From positions 1 to 33,191 of the forward strand of contig CACZXF010000064.1 of assembly GCA_902785105.1 (NCBI GenBank): a stretch of 33,191 nt of DNA, written 5' to 3'. The number at the start of each line of letters is the position of its first letter. The stretch's first letter is position 1. Both the position numbers and the translations under genes were made by a program. A model generated the notes under the pieces. The model worked only from the letters and a program-made list of their open reading frames with translations, made no database searches and was not told the origin of the DNA. This document shows, piece after piece, positions 9,375 to 23,328 of the stretch. Source of the DNA: an uncultured Eubacteriales bacterium. Lineage in GTDB: Bacteria; Bacillota; Clostridia; Christensenellales; Aristaeellaceae.

Positions 9375-9947
9375 TCAATCCTCAAATTCTATGCGTCCCT
9401 CGGACATGCTGCTGACGGCGGCGAGGGCCTCCACGCGGTAGCCGGCCTTGCGGAGCTTCTCCATGCCGGGCTGGAAGGCCTTGGCGATGACGGTGCCGAC
9501 GCCACCCACCTTTGCCCCCGCCTTTTCCAGCAGGGCGATGCCGCCAAAGGCCGCCTCGCCATTTGCCATGAAGTCGTCGATGAGCAGCACGTTGTCGCCG
9601 GGATGGACGAACTGGGTCTTCAGCGTCAGCAGATAGGGGGCGTTCTTGGTGAAGGAGAACACCTCCCTCTGGATGATGCCCTCGCTGAGGATGCTGGAAA
9701 CCGACTTTTTCATGATGACCAGGGGCAGGTCCATCGCCAGCGCCGTCATGGCCGCCGGGGCAATGCCCGAGGACTCGATGGTGGCGATGCGGGTGATGCC
9801 GGCGTCCGCGAACAGGCGGGCGAATTCCTCCCCCACCGCCTTCATCAGCTTCACATCCACCTGATGATTCAGAAAGCAGTCCACCAGCAGCACGTGTTCA
9901 TTCAGCGCCCGACCCTCCGCCAGTATCTTTTGTTTCAGCAGGTCCAT
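9375..9947 (-). CDS. xpt: xanthine phosphoribosyltransferase
   Basis: This 190-residue enzyme converts xanthine and PRPP to XMP, salvaging the base for GMP synthesis. It has the family start (LKQKILAEGRAL), the FLNHQVD segment at 26-31, the IESSGIAPA stretch at 58-65 and the PRPP-binding loop LLIDDFMANGEAA at 121-133. The ribosome binding site is AAAGGAAG at 9956-9963. In Bacillus, xpt is usually preceded by a purine riboswitch. Here only 36 bp separate it from the upstream gene and none fits, so regulation must come from the upstream promoter or elsewhere. Confidence 0.93.
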   Translation of the reverse strand: MDLLKQKILAEGRALNEHVLLVDCFLNHQVDVKLMKAVGEEFARLFADAGITRIATIESSGIAPAAMTALAMDLPLVIMKKSVSSILSEGIIQREVFSFTKNAPYLLTLKTQFVHPGDNVLLIDDFMANGEAAFGGIALLEKAGAKVGGVGTVIAKAFQPGMEKLRKAGYRVEALAAVSSMSEGRIEFED

Positions 9948-9983
9948 CTTGATGACTTCCTTTCAGTGACAATTTAGCTTCGG

Positions 9984-11300
9984 TTATTCATCCTTCTTAG
10001 CTTGACTCTCCGGCAGTTTTTCCACGATGGCCCATTCCACCCGGCGGTCGGCAATGCGCTCGACGCTGATGCGCAGGCCGAAGCACTCCACCACAGGGTG
10101 CTGGCCGTCAGCGGGAATCTCGGTGAGGCGGCTGAATATCAGGCCGCCGAGGGTGTCAAACTCCTCCTCGGTGGGCAGGTCGATCTCCAGCGCCTCGGCC
10201 ACGTTTTCAAGCTCCGCCGCACCGGAGACACGCCACTTGCCCGCGCCCAGGGGCTGGATGTCCTCGTCCTCCTTGGGGTCGAACTCGTCGTAGATGTTGC
10301 CGACGATCTCCTCCAGCAAATCCTCCAGGGTGATCAGTCCGCTGGTGCCGCCGTATTCGTCCACCACAATGGCGATGTGCTGCTTTCGGCTCTGCATCTC
10401 CTTGAAAAGCACGTCCGTGCGGACGGATTCGGGGACGAAGTGGGCCGGGCGGATCAGCTTTTTGAGCGGCGAATGACGGCCCTCGCACTGGTCCAGCAGG
10501 AAATCGCGGGTGAAGAGTATGCCCAGCACGTTGTCGATGGAATCCTCGTAGACCGGGAAGCGGGAGCGGCCGCTTTCGCGGATGGTGTTCATGATCTCAT
10601 CGTGGGTAGCTTCGATGTCGATGGCGATGATGTCCTTGCGGTGGATCATGCAGTCGCCGGCGTCCATGTTGTTGAACTCGAAGATGTTTTCGATCATCTC
10701 CTTCTCGTCCGACTCGATGGCGCCCTTTTCCTCGCCGATGTCCACCATTTGAAGGATGTCTTCTTCTGTCACCAGCTCACCGGAATCCGCGCCGGTCAGG
10801 CGGAAGGGCTTGAGCAGGGCCTTGCCCACGGCGCTGGCAAACAGGGTCAGCGGGGAGAGGATGATCAGCGTCCACTCCGCCACGGGAGCGATGGTGTCAA
10901 ACAGCTTCTGCTTGCCGTGCGCGCCGATGTAACCGGTTATGACTCCGGTGAGCATCAGGGCCAGAGCACAGAAGGCGATGAGCAGCAGCGCCGCCGACCA
11001 CATGGGATGGGCGGGAATGACCTTCGCCGCCACCCGTGCACCCAGCCAGCCGTAGAGCACCGTCCAGTCCGCTGCCAGCAGTATGAACCAGGCCATGTGA
11101 AACTGGCTGAAATGCTCGAAGGGCTTCTCGGCGCGCTCGATCAGGCGCACGGCGCGCTTCGCCCGGGGGGATTCGCCCTCCGCTAAGCGGCGCAGCTCGC
11201 CCTCGTCCAGCCAGGGAATCGCCGCCGCCGCCGTCCGCACGACAGCCGCCAGCAGCGTTAAAAATGCAATGATAATAATCGGACCGAATGGGTCGTCCAT
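9984..11300 (-). CDS. CNNM/CBS/CorC-type membrane protein (hemolysin family)
   Basis: The protein has 438 residues in three blocks. An N-terminal CNNM/DUF21 membrane domain covers about residues 1-165, with segments near 5-25, 70-90, 105-130 and 140-160. A CBS-domain pair follows at about 190-330 (RFPVYEDSIDNVLGIL and AIVVDEYGGTSGLITLEDLLEEIVG). A C-terminal CorC/HlyC domain covers about 350-430. Such proteins have been linked to magnesium or other cation efflux; the name hemolysin is historical. Note that the usual acidic-rich DUF21 start is replaced by a short MDDPFGPIIIIAF lead. The ribosome binding site GGGGAGGT is at 11311-11318 and an extended -10 promoter is at 11357-11365. The gene probably leads the operon with xpt. 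Confidence 0.88.
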   Translation of the reverse strand: MDDPFGPIIIIAFLTLLAAVVRTAAAAIPWLDEGELRRLAEGESPRAKRAVRLIERAEKPFEHFSQFHMAWFILLAADWTVLYGWLGARVAAKVIPAHPMWSAALLLIAFCALALMLTGVITGYIGAHGKQKLFDTIAPVAEWTLIILSPLTLFASAVGKALLKPFRLTGADSGELVTEEDILQMVDIGEEKGAIESDEKEMIENIFEFNNMDAGDCMIHRKDIIAIDIEATHDEIMNTIRESGRSRFPVYEDSIDNVLGILFTRDFLLDQCEGRHSPLKKLIRPAHFVPESVRTDVLFKEMQSRKQHIAIVVDEYGGTSGLITLEDLLEEIVGNIYDEFDPKEDEDIQPLGAGKWRVSGAAELENVAEALEIDLPTEEEFDTLGGLIFSRLTEIPADGQHPVVECFGLRISVERIADRRVEWAIVEKLPESQAKKDE

Positions 11301-11356
11301 TTGGACACAAACCTCCCCTTTTGCAATTGAAAATGGAAAACTGATTATTAAGAGTT

Positions 11357-11365
11357 ATTATAGCA
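11357..11365 (-). promoter_or_regulatory. extended -10 promoter of the CNNM/CBS gene
   Basis: The minus strand reads TGCTATAAT, identical to the azlCD and bioY -10 boxes. It faces away from the cca promoter, making 11301-11589 a divergent intergenic region. Confidence 0.55.
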
Positions 11366-11413
11366 TATCCCTGTTACGTTTGATATAGATAATGGAAAAT
11401 TTATATGGGGAGA

Positions 11414-11442
11414 TTGTAGCGTTTGCGTGGGGATGGTATAAT
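11414..11442 (+). promoter_or_regulatory. promoter of cca
   Basis: TTGTAG (11414-11419), a 17-bp spacer and TATAAT (11437-11442) preceded by TGG form an extended -10 promoter. Transcription would start near 11449, so the RNA leader includes the whole repeat element at 11468-11576. Confidence 0.65.
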
Positions 11443-11464
11443 TTGCAAAGACAAAACCAGTATT

Positions 11465-11579
11465 TAAGGACCTGTGCATAAATAATTCGTACAGAATGCG
11501 CAGGATGAATTCGTCAGCGCAAGGCGGAGGAGGGAGGCGTGCCGGGGCACGTTGACCGACGATTATGCACAGTTCCTAA
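11465..11579 (+). repeat. MITE-like element, copy 1 (109 bp, internally deleted)
   Basis: The element core is 11468-11576, flanked by TAA on both sides (11465-11467 and 11577-11579). Its first 95 bp and last 14 bp are identical to copy 2 at 23140-23293, but 45 bp present in copy 2 are missing. The ends are imperfect inverted repeats (GGACCTGTGCATAA and, inverted, GGAACTGTGCATAA). A CGTGCC/GGCACG hairpin sits inside at 11538-11551. It has no open reading frame, so any movement would depend on a transposase elsewhere. It lies between the cca promoter and its ribosome binding site. Confidence 0.8.
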
Positions 11580-11589
11580 GAGGCATTGA

Positions 11590-12945
11590 ATGAATACACA
11601 TGAACAGGATTTAAAGCTGTCCATTGAAATCGCCCGTGAAGTAAAGGCCGCGGGCGGGCGGGCGATGTATGTCGGCGGGATGGTGCGGGACGGGCTGATG
11701 GAGATTCCCTGCAAGGATATCGACATCGAGGTCTATGGATTGCGGCCCGCGCAACTGAAAGAGGTTTTGGCGAAGCTGGGAAAGGTGCAGGAATACGGGG
11801 CCAGCTTCGGGGTCTACGGGCTGATGCACAGCGCCATCGACATCGCCATGCCCCGGCGGGAGCGGTGCGTGGGCATCAAGCATACGGACTTTGAGGTGTC
11901 GGTAGACCCGGAAATGTCCTTCCATGACGCTACGCTCCGCCGTGATTTGACCATCAACGCCATGATGCGGGATGTGCTGACCGGCGAACTGGTGGACCTT
12001 TGGCACGGTCAGGAGGATTTGAGGGATAAAATCATACGGCACGTCGGGGATGAGACCTTCCCGGAGGACGCTTTGAGAGTGTTCCGGGCGGCACAGTTCA
12101 CGGCGCGGCTAAACGGGACGGTCGCGGCGGAGACGATGGCGCTTTGTCGGAGCATGAAGGTCGATGACATCAGCCATGAGCGGGTGTTTGACGAGCTGTG
12201 CAAAGCACTGTTAAAGGCGGAAAAGCCCTCCATATTCTTCCGGGTATTGAAGGAAATGGACCACCTGAAGGAGTTTTTCCCGGAGGTCGAGGCGTGCGTC
12301 GGGGTCCGGCAGAATCCGGTCCACCATCCCGAGGGGGACGTTTTCGAGCACACCATGCTGGTGCTGGACTGCGCGGCGGCGCTGAGGGCACATGCCCAGT
12401 GGCCGCTGGGCTTCATGCTGGCGGCGCTGCTGCACGATCTGGGGAAGATCGTCGCCACGGAAATTCAGCCGGATGGGAAGATCACCGCCTACGGGCACGA
12501 GGTCCAGGGGCTGGAGCTGTGCGAAAAGCAGATGCGGCGGCTGACCAGCCAGGCAAAGCTGATCGAGTATGTCAAGAATATGATGTGGCTGCACATGCGG
12601 CCCAACATACTGGCGGGCGGCCATTCCAAGAAGAAAAAGACGCGGCAGCTCTTTGATTTATCCGTTTGCCCGGAGGACTTGATTTTGCTTTCAAAGGCCG
12701 ACGCCTCAGGAAAGCTGGACGAGCCCTATGACGCGGAGAATGAGGCGTTTTTGAGGGAGCGGCTGGAGGATTACCGGAAGGTCATGGAGCGGCCCATGGT
12801 CACGGGGAAGGATTTGATCCAAGCCGGGTTGAAACCGGGGCCACAGTTTTCCGAATGGCTGGCTCGAGGGCGGCAGCTTCACTTCGCGGGGCTGGAAAAG
12901 CAGCGGGCCTTGCAGCAGATACTGATGGAGGCCGGAAAGGAATAA
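11590..12945 (+). CDS. cca: CCA tRNA nucleotidyltransferase with HD domain
   Basis: This 451-residue enzyme adds or repairs the 3' CCA of tRNAs using CTP and ATP. The class II nucleotidyltransferase head has the GGMVRD motif (GG 29-30, RD 33-34) and the metal-binding DIDIE at 43-47. RRDLTINAM at 118-125 and the EDALRVFRAAQF neck helix follow. An HD phosphohydrolase domain starts around residue 245 (HHPEGDVFEHT) with the His-Asp pair at 282-283 (LLHDLGK). This head-plus-HD form is common in Bacteria. The ATG at 11590 is preceded by AAGAGG at 11578-11583, which directly adjoins the end of the repeat element. A strong terminator follows. The C-terminus contains MVTGKDLIQAGLKPGP, normal for the family. 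Confidence 0.95.
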   Translation: MNTHEQDLKLSIEIAREVKAAGGRAMYVGGMVRDGLMEIPCKDIDIEVYGLRPAQLKEVLAKLGKVQEYGASFGVYGLMHSAIDIAMPRRERCVGIKHTDFEVSVDPEMSFHDATLRRDLTINAMMRDVLTGELVDLWHGQEDLRDKIIRHVGDETFPEDALRVFRAAQFTARLNGTVAAETMALCRSMKVDDISHERVFDELCKALLKAEKPSIFFRVLKEMDHLKEFFPEVEACVGVRQNPVHHPEGDVFEHTMLVLDCAAALRAHAQWPLGFMLAALLHDLGKIVATEIQPDGKITAYGHEVQGLELCEKQMRRLTSQAKLIEYVKNMMWLHMRPNILAGGHSKKKKTRQLFDLSVCPEDLILLSKADASGKLDEPYDAENEAFLRERLEDYRKVMERPMVTGKDLIQAGLKPGPQFSEWLARGRQLHFAGLEKQRALQQILMEAGKE

Positions 12946-12951
12946 CATTTT

Positions 12952-13005
12952 GCAGGAAGTGCTGCATTTCAAGTATTGTGATGCAGCACTTCCTGCCTTT
13001 ATTTT
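12952..13005 (+). terminator. rho-independent terminator of cca
   Basis: A perfect 16-bp stem (12952-12967 with 12981-12996) with a 13-base loop is followed by CTTTATTTT. It insulates rpoB from cca transcription. Confidence 0.92.
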
Positions 13006-13105
13006 GCGTGCTTATATCCACTCTTTCAGTGTAATTCCTCCCTGATTATATGTTAAACTTTTGCGTATTTTTGCTGTTTTTCGTCTATTTTAGCGATGGC
13101 ACAGC

Positions 13106-13134
13106 TTGACATCTAAAAAATCCTATGCTATACT
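13106..13134 (+). promoter_or_regulatory. strong sigma-A promoter of rpoBC
   Basis: TTGACA (13106-13111), a 17-bp spacer and TATACT (13129-13134), with TGC before the -10, form a near-consensus promoter. Its hexamers are the same as those of the left-edge promoter at 150-178. Confidence 0.9.
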
Positions 13135-13140
13135 CTTATA

Positions 13141-13351
13141 TTGCGTTAGTATGGACAAAAAGCCGCTTCCGCGGCGAAAGTGCCTGAAATCAAAGGATTT
13201 TCGCAATGTGGCGATCATCGAAAATGCGATGAATCTTCACAGAGAAAATCACATTTAACAAAATATTTACCAAAGATTTCAAGGCAGTCCTCGCCGCGCC
13301 GCGGACAGAGCGTGTTCGCGGGGATGAATAAGATAAGGGGTGATTGAAGGC
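13141..13351 (+). promoter_or_regulatory. long untranslated leader of rpoBC
   Basis: About 210 nt separate the likely transcription start from the rpoB ATG, and no open frame with a ribosome binding site is seen. Possible stems are GCCGC/GCGGC (13162-13175), ATTTTCG/CGAAAAT (13197-13225), and two mutually exclusive pairings near the end: GTCC/GGAC (13287-13306) or CCGCG/CGCGG (13299-13321). The last would lie just before the ribosome binding site AAGGGGTGATT at 13335-13345. The stretch 13006-13105, before the promoter, shows nothing else. Confidence 0.5.
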
Positions 13352-17146
<3,795 letters not shown>

Positions 17147-17250
17147 GTTGAGTGTGGAGTTTTGAGTGTGGAGTGTGGCGTTGAGTTTGCCGCCCTTGTA
17201 CGGATGTGGCAAACTCTCCCCCATTCCCCGTTGCCTGCTCCCTATTGTAT
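17147..17250 (+). other. rpoB-rpoC spacer with short repeats and a hairpin
   Basis: Just after the rpoB stop, GAGTGTGGAGT-type units recur three to four times (about 17151-17182). A perfect 9-bp hairpin GAGTTTGCC/GGCAAACTC (17183-17191 and 17208-17216) follows. No T tract follows it, so it is not a classical terminator; it could stabilise or cleave the mRNA between the two subunits. Confidence 0.55.
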
Positions 17251-17272
17251 ATAAATGAAAGGAGAGAGCTCC

Positions 17273-20836
<3,564 letters not shown>

Positions 20837-20842
20837 TAAAAG

Positions 20843-20876
20843 AATCCCTGCCGCGTCGGATGACGCGGCAGGGATT
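20843..20876 (+). terminator. terminator of rpoBC, possibly bidirectional
   Basis: A 15-bp perfect stem (20843-20857 with 20862-20876) with a GGAT loop is followed by TGTTAT. On the other strand the hairpin is followed by CTTTTAT, so it may also stop the leftward YdcF transcript. Confidence 0.9.
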
Positions 20877-20918
20877 TGTTATATTAGAATAGACTCATTC
20901 CATATTTGATACTGACAC

Positions 20919-20998
20919 TGTAGGGGCGCCGTTTCGGCGCCCGTCCTTGTACGCAGCGATTCTTCGTACATGGCGGGCGGCGAAACGCCGCCCCTACA
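20919..20998. repeat. 80-bp palindromic three-hairpin repeat
   Basis: The ends TGTAGGGGCG and CGCCCCTACA are inverted copies and the whole element is close to a palindrome. Internally it forms three separate stems: GGGCGCC with GGCGCCC, a central TGTACG with CGTACA (20949 region), and GGGCGGC with GCCGCCC. Dispersed elements with GTAGGGGCG ends are common in gut Firmicutes. It has no coding capacity. It lies between the convergent ends of rpoC and the YdcF gene. Confidence 0.75.
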
Positions 20999-21015
20999 AG
21001 GTTGTATCGGTTTTC

Positions 21016-21759
21016 TTACAGATTTCCCCTTAAAAAATCCACCACGATGCACACGGCCTCGCGGATCATATAGTGGAACTTAGTGTGGCCGGTGTATTCG
21101 GCGGCGATGCCGTAGGCGTTGGTGAGCCCGGCCTTTTTTGCGATGGCGGTGGCACGCCAGACGTGGTAATTATTGGTGATAATGCCCGTTCGGGCGTCGG
21201 GGCTGTCCATCAGGGCCTTGGAATAGCGTATGTTTTCGATGGTGGCGGTGGATTGGTCCTCCAGAATGATGCGGTTTGCGTCCACGCCCCGGTCGATGAG
21301 CTGTTCCCGGATGCACCGGGCCTCGCTCATGGGTTCGTCGCTGCCCTGGCCGCCGGAGGCGATGATCGTGGCGTGGGGATGGTCCTCGATGCAGGCCATG
21401 ACGGCGTTCAGTCGGCGTCTGAGAGCGGGGCTGGGGCCGTCGAGGTCCACCCGCGCGCCCAGCACGATCAGGTAGTCCATATCCGGCGGCGCGGAGGCGT
21501 TCAGACCGGAGACCACCAAGCCCTCCAACGCCAGCACCGCCGCCAGCGCCACGCACAGGCCCATGCGCCACAGGCCGTGGAACCAGCGGGGAATTTTCGG
21601 GCTGTCGCTGAATATACCACAGACAATAAACACAACACCGAGAACAGGCCAAATCATGCTCATGCTCAGGCCCATTCGGGAGGCGTGCCACAGCACGAAA
21701 TAATAGGCGACGCAGGCGATGCCCACGGCAATATAGATGAATTTCAACAGCCGCTTCAT
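21016..21759 (-). CDS. YdcF/SanA-family (DUF218) membrane protein
   Basis: The protein has 247 residues. About three N-terminal membrane segments (residues 5-25, 35-50 and 65-90) precede a DUF218 domain from residue 95. Family motifs are YLIVLGARV, the SPALRRRL segment, IIASGGQGSDEPMSEA, EDQSTATIENI and ITNNYHVWRA. DUF218 proteins act at or near the envelope; SanA affects vancomycin barrier function in E. coli, but no reaction is firmly established. Its start overlaps the stop of the upstream GT2 glycosyltransferase as ATGA, so the two are probably coupled and may work on the same surface glycan or lipid carrier. The role is inference. Confidence 0.88.
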   Translation of the reverse strand: MKRLLKFIYIAVGIACVAYYFVLWHASRMGLSMSMIWPVLGVVFIVCGIFSDSPKIPRWFHGLWRMGLCVALAAVLALEGLVVSGLNASAPPDMDYLIVLGARVDLDGPSPALRRRLNAVMACIEDHPHATIIASGGQGSDEPMSEARCIREQLIDRGVDANRIILEDQSTATIENIRYSKALMDSPDARTGIITNNYHVWRATAIAKKAGLTNAYGIAAEYTGHTKFHYMIREAVCIVVDFLRGNL

Positions 21760-22991
21760 GATCTCACCTCACCGGTGCCGCGCCGGTCCATATCCGCCAT
21801 GGAGACGCCACGGGTGTGCCGCACCATGCGCCACTTCGGCGGCGGGGTCAGGCAGGCGAAGATGTTGATGGGCAACCAGCTCACGACAAACAGCGGGAAC
21901 AGCAGCACCGTGGGCAGGCTCTCCCGCACCAGCATCCCCTCCCGCCGCAGCATGAAAGCCGCCGCACCGCTGCACACCAGCCACAGCACCACCACATAGG
22001 CTATGCCCAGAGCCAGCGCCAGCGGCAGGTGATTGACTATAAGGTCTTTGTATTGAATGATCGAGGCCACAGCGGTCAGAATGCCCACATAGTTCATCAG
22101 GTTTCCGAGAAACAGACAGCCGATGTCCAGGCTCCATGGGGTGTGCTTCTTAAACAATCTGCCCACATAGCGCCGAGTGCATTGCAATGAGCCCGCCGTC
22201 CAGCGGCGGCGCTGCACCGCGGAATCCCGGAAGCGGATGGGCTGCTCATCGTAGACCTTCGCGTCGGGCATCCAGCCGATGCGGCAGTCTGACAGGGCGC
22301 ACTGGGCGGTATATTCCAAATCCTCGGTGAGGGTATAGGTGTCCCAGCCCAGTTTGCGCACCAGTTTGTCCGTCACCATGAAGCCCGTGCCGTTGAGGTG
22401 GCAGGACAGGCCCAGCCGGGCGCGGCTCTCGTTGAATATGCGGCTCATGAACCAGTAGAAGATCGTAGTGCCCCCGGCCAGCCAACTGTCGAAGGGGTTC
22501 TTGCTGTCGCGGAAGCCCTGAGCAGCGGCATAGCCGGCCTGGCAGGCGTTGTTGACGGAGCGCATGAATTTTGGGTGGACCAGATTGTCCGCGTCGAAGA
22601 TGCAGTAGGCGTCGTAAGCGCCGGTTGCGCTGAGCTGGGCGAAGGCCTGGCGCAATACGTCGCCCTTGCGATGGACCGGAGCCTCACAGCGCAGGATCTT
22701 CGCGCCAGCTTTTATTGCGGCCTGCTCCGTGTCATCCGTACAGTTGTTGGGGACCACATAGATGTCCAGCAGTTCCGCCGGGTATTCCTGCGCCTTCAGC
22801 GACTTCACCAGCTCCCCGATCACCGCCGCCTCGTTCCGGGCGGGGATCACCGCGGCGATCCGCGTGGCGTCGGCATATGCTTTTAATTCATAGGACTTGC
22901 CGAACAGAAAGCCGCCCAGGCTCGTCAGCACAAAATAGATCGCCAGAAGCGCGCCAAACACGCCCCCCAGCGCCAGAATCACATTCGCCAT
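21756..22991 (-). CDS. membrane glycosyltransferase family 2 (processive type)
   Basis: The protein has 411 residues. An N-terminal membrane helix (about 2-28) is followed by a GT-A domain starting AAVIPARNEAAVIG. Catalytic signatures are the FDADN motif (DAD 133-135), TED at 222-224 and QRRRW at 260-264, the Q(Q/R)xRW signature of BcsA, chitin-synthase and HAS-like GT2 enzymes. Three or four C-terminal membrane helices follow. Such enzymes polymerise or transfer sugars at the inner face of the membrane and often export the product. The ATG at 22991 with GAGGT at 22998-23002 is preferred over an upstream ATG at 23033 that lies beyond the -10 box. The sugar substrate is unknown. An operator-like palindrome sits in its promoter. 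Confidence 0.9.
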   Translation of the reverse strand: MANVILALGGVFGALLAIYFVLTSLGGFLFGKSYELKAYADATRIAAVIPARNEAAVIGELVKSLKAQEYPAELLDIYVVPNNCTDDTEQAAIKAGAKILRCEAPVHRKGDVLRQAFAQLSATGAYDAYCIFDADNLVHPKFMRSVNNACQAGYAAAQGFRDSKNPFDSWLAGGTTIFYWFMSRIFNESRARLGLSCHLNGTGFMVTDKLVRKLGWDTYTLTEDLEYTAQCALSDCRIGWMPDAKVYDEQPIRFRDSAVQRRRWTAGSLQCTRRYVGRLFKKHTPWSLDIGCLFLGNLMNYVGILTAVASIIQYKDLIVNHLPLALALGIAYVVVLWLVCSGAAAFMLRREGMLVRESLPTVLLFPLFVVSWLPINIFACLTPPPKWRMVRHTRGVSMADMDRRGTGEVRS

Positions 22992-23006
22992 CGTCTTACC
23001 TCGCGT

Positions 23007-23026
23007 GTATAGTGACACTACTATAC
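23007..23026 (-). promoter_or_regulatory. operator-like palindrome overlapping the GT2 promoter
   Basis: GTATAGT, a 6-bp centre and ACTATAC form a perfect 7-bp-arm inverted repeat; the sequence AGTGACACT inside it is itself palindromic. On the minus strand it contains TGGTATAGT, an extended -10 box, and it lies just upstream of the ribosome binding site. A repressor binding here would block the promoter. No regulator is encoded next to it. Confidence 0.5.
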
Positions 23027-23107
23027 CACACAAAGATAAACTGTATAAAAAGGAAGTGCTAACATTGAGGAAGAAACGGTATGCGTTGACATATGCGATA
23101 AACAGGA

Positions 23108-23306
23108 ACGGACTCCCTCAGTCACCAAAGCGTGGCTAAGGACCTGTGCATAAATAATTCGTACAGAATGCGCAGGATGAATTCGTCAGCGCAAGGCGGA
23201 GGAGGGAGGCGTGCCGGGGCACGTTGACCGACGACAACGCAGCGATGGCGGATTCAGACAAGCAGAATGTATGAATAATTTATGCACAGTTCCTAAGGGA
23301 GTCCGT
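23108..23306. repeat. palindromic hairpin interrupted by the MITE-like element
   Basis: ACGGACTCCCT (23108-23118) is the exact inverse of AGGGAGTCCGT (23296-23306). The 154-bp element with one TAA lies between them. Removing it leaves an 11-bp stem with a loop of about 21 bases, so this looks like an older palindromic repeat into which the element inserted. CTCCCTCAGTCA-type repeats are frequent in gut Clostridia. A 24-codon TTG frame (23065-23139) ends at the TAA and is probably not a gene. Apart from these repeats and the GT2 promoter, the 22992-23328 intergenic region holds nothing recognisable. Confidence 0.6.
23137..23296 (+). repeat. MITE-like element, copy 2 (154 bp, full length)
   Basis: The core 23140-23293 is flanked by TAA at 23137-23139 and 23294-23296. 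The terminal inverted repeats are 32 bp (23140-23171 and 23262-23293) with 26 matching positions. The inner part holds a GC-rich AAGGCGGAGGAGGGAGG run and a CGTGCC/GGCACG hairpin (23210-23223). It is the same orientation as copy 1, with identical shared sequence, which suggests recent activity. It encodes no protein. Confidence 0.82.
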
Positions 23307-23328
23307 GACCCCGACAGCTTTCAATTTC

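Noticed and set aside
9948-9983. Purine riboswitch upstream of xpt
   Set aside because: Only 36 bp separate xpt from the preceding gene, too short for the aptamer.
17149-17182. GAGTGTGG units as a CRISPR or satellite array
   Set aside because: Units are too short, irregular and without spacers; treated only as local repeat.
23065-23139. Possible 24-codon basic peptide with TTG start after AAGGAAG
   Set aside because: It runs through the palindromic repeat and ends at the TAA flank of the element; no homology recognised and probably chance.
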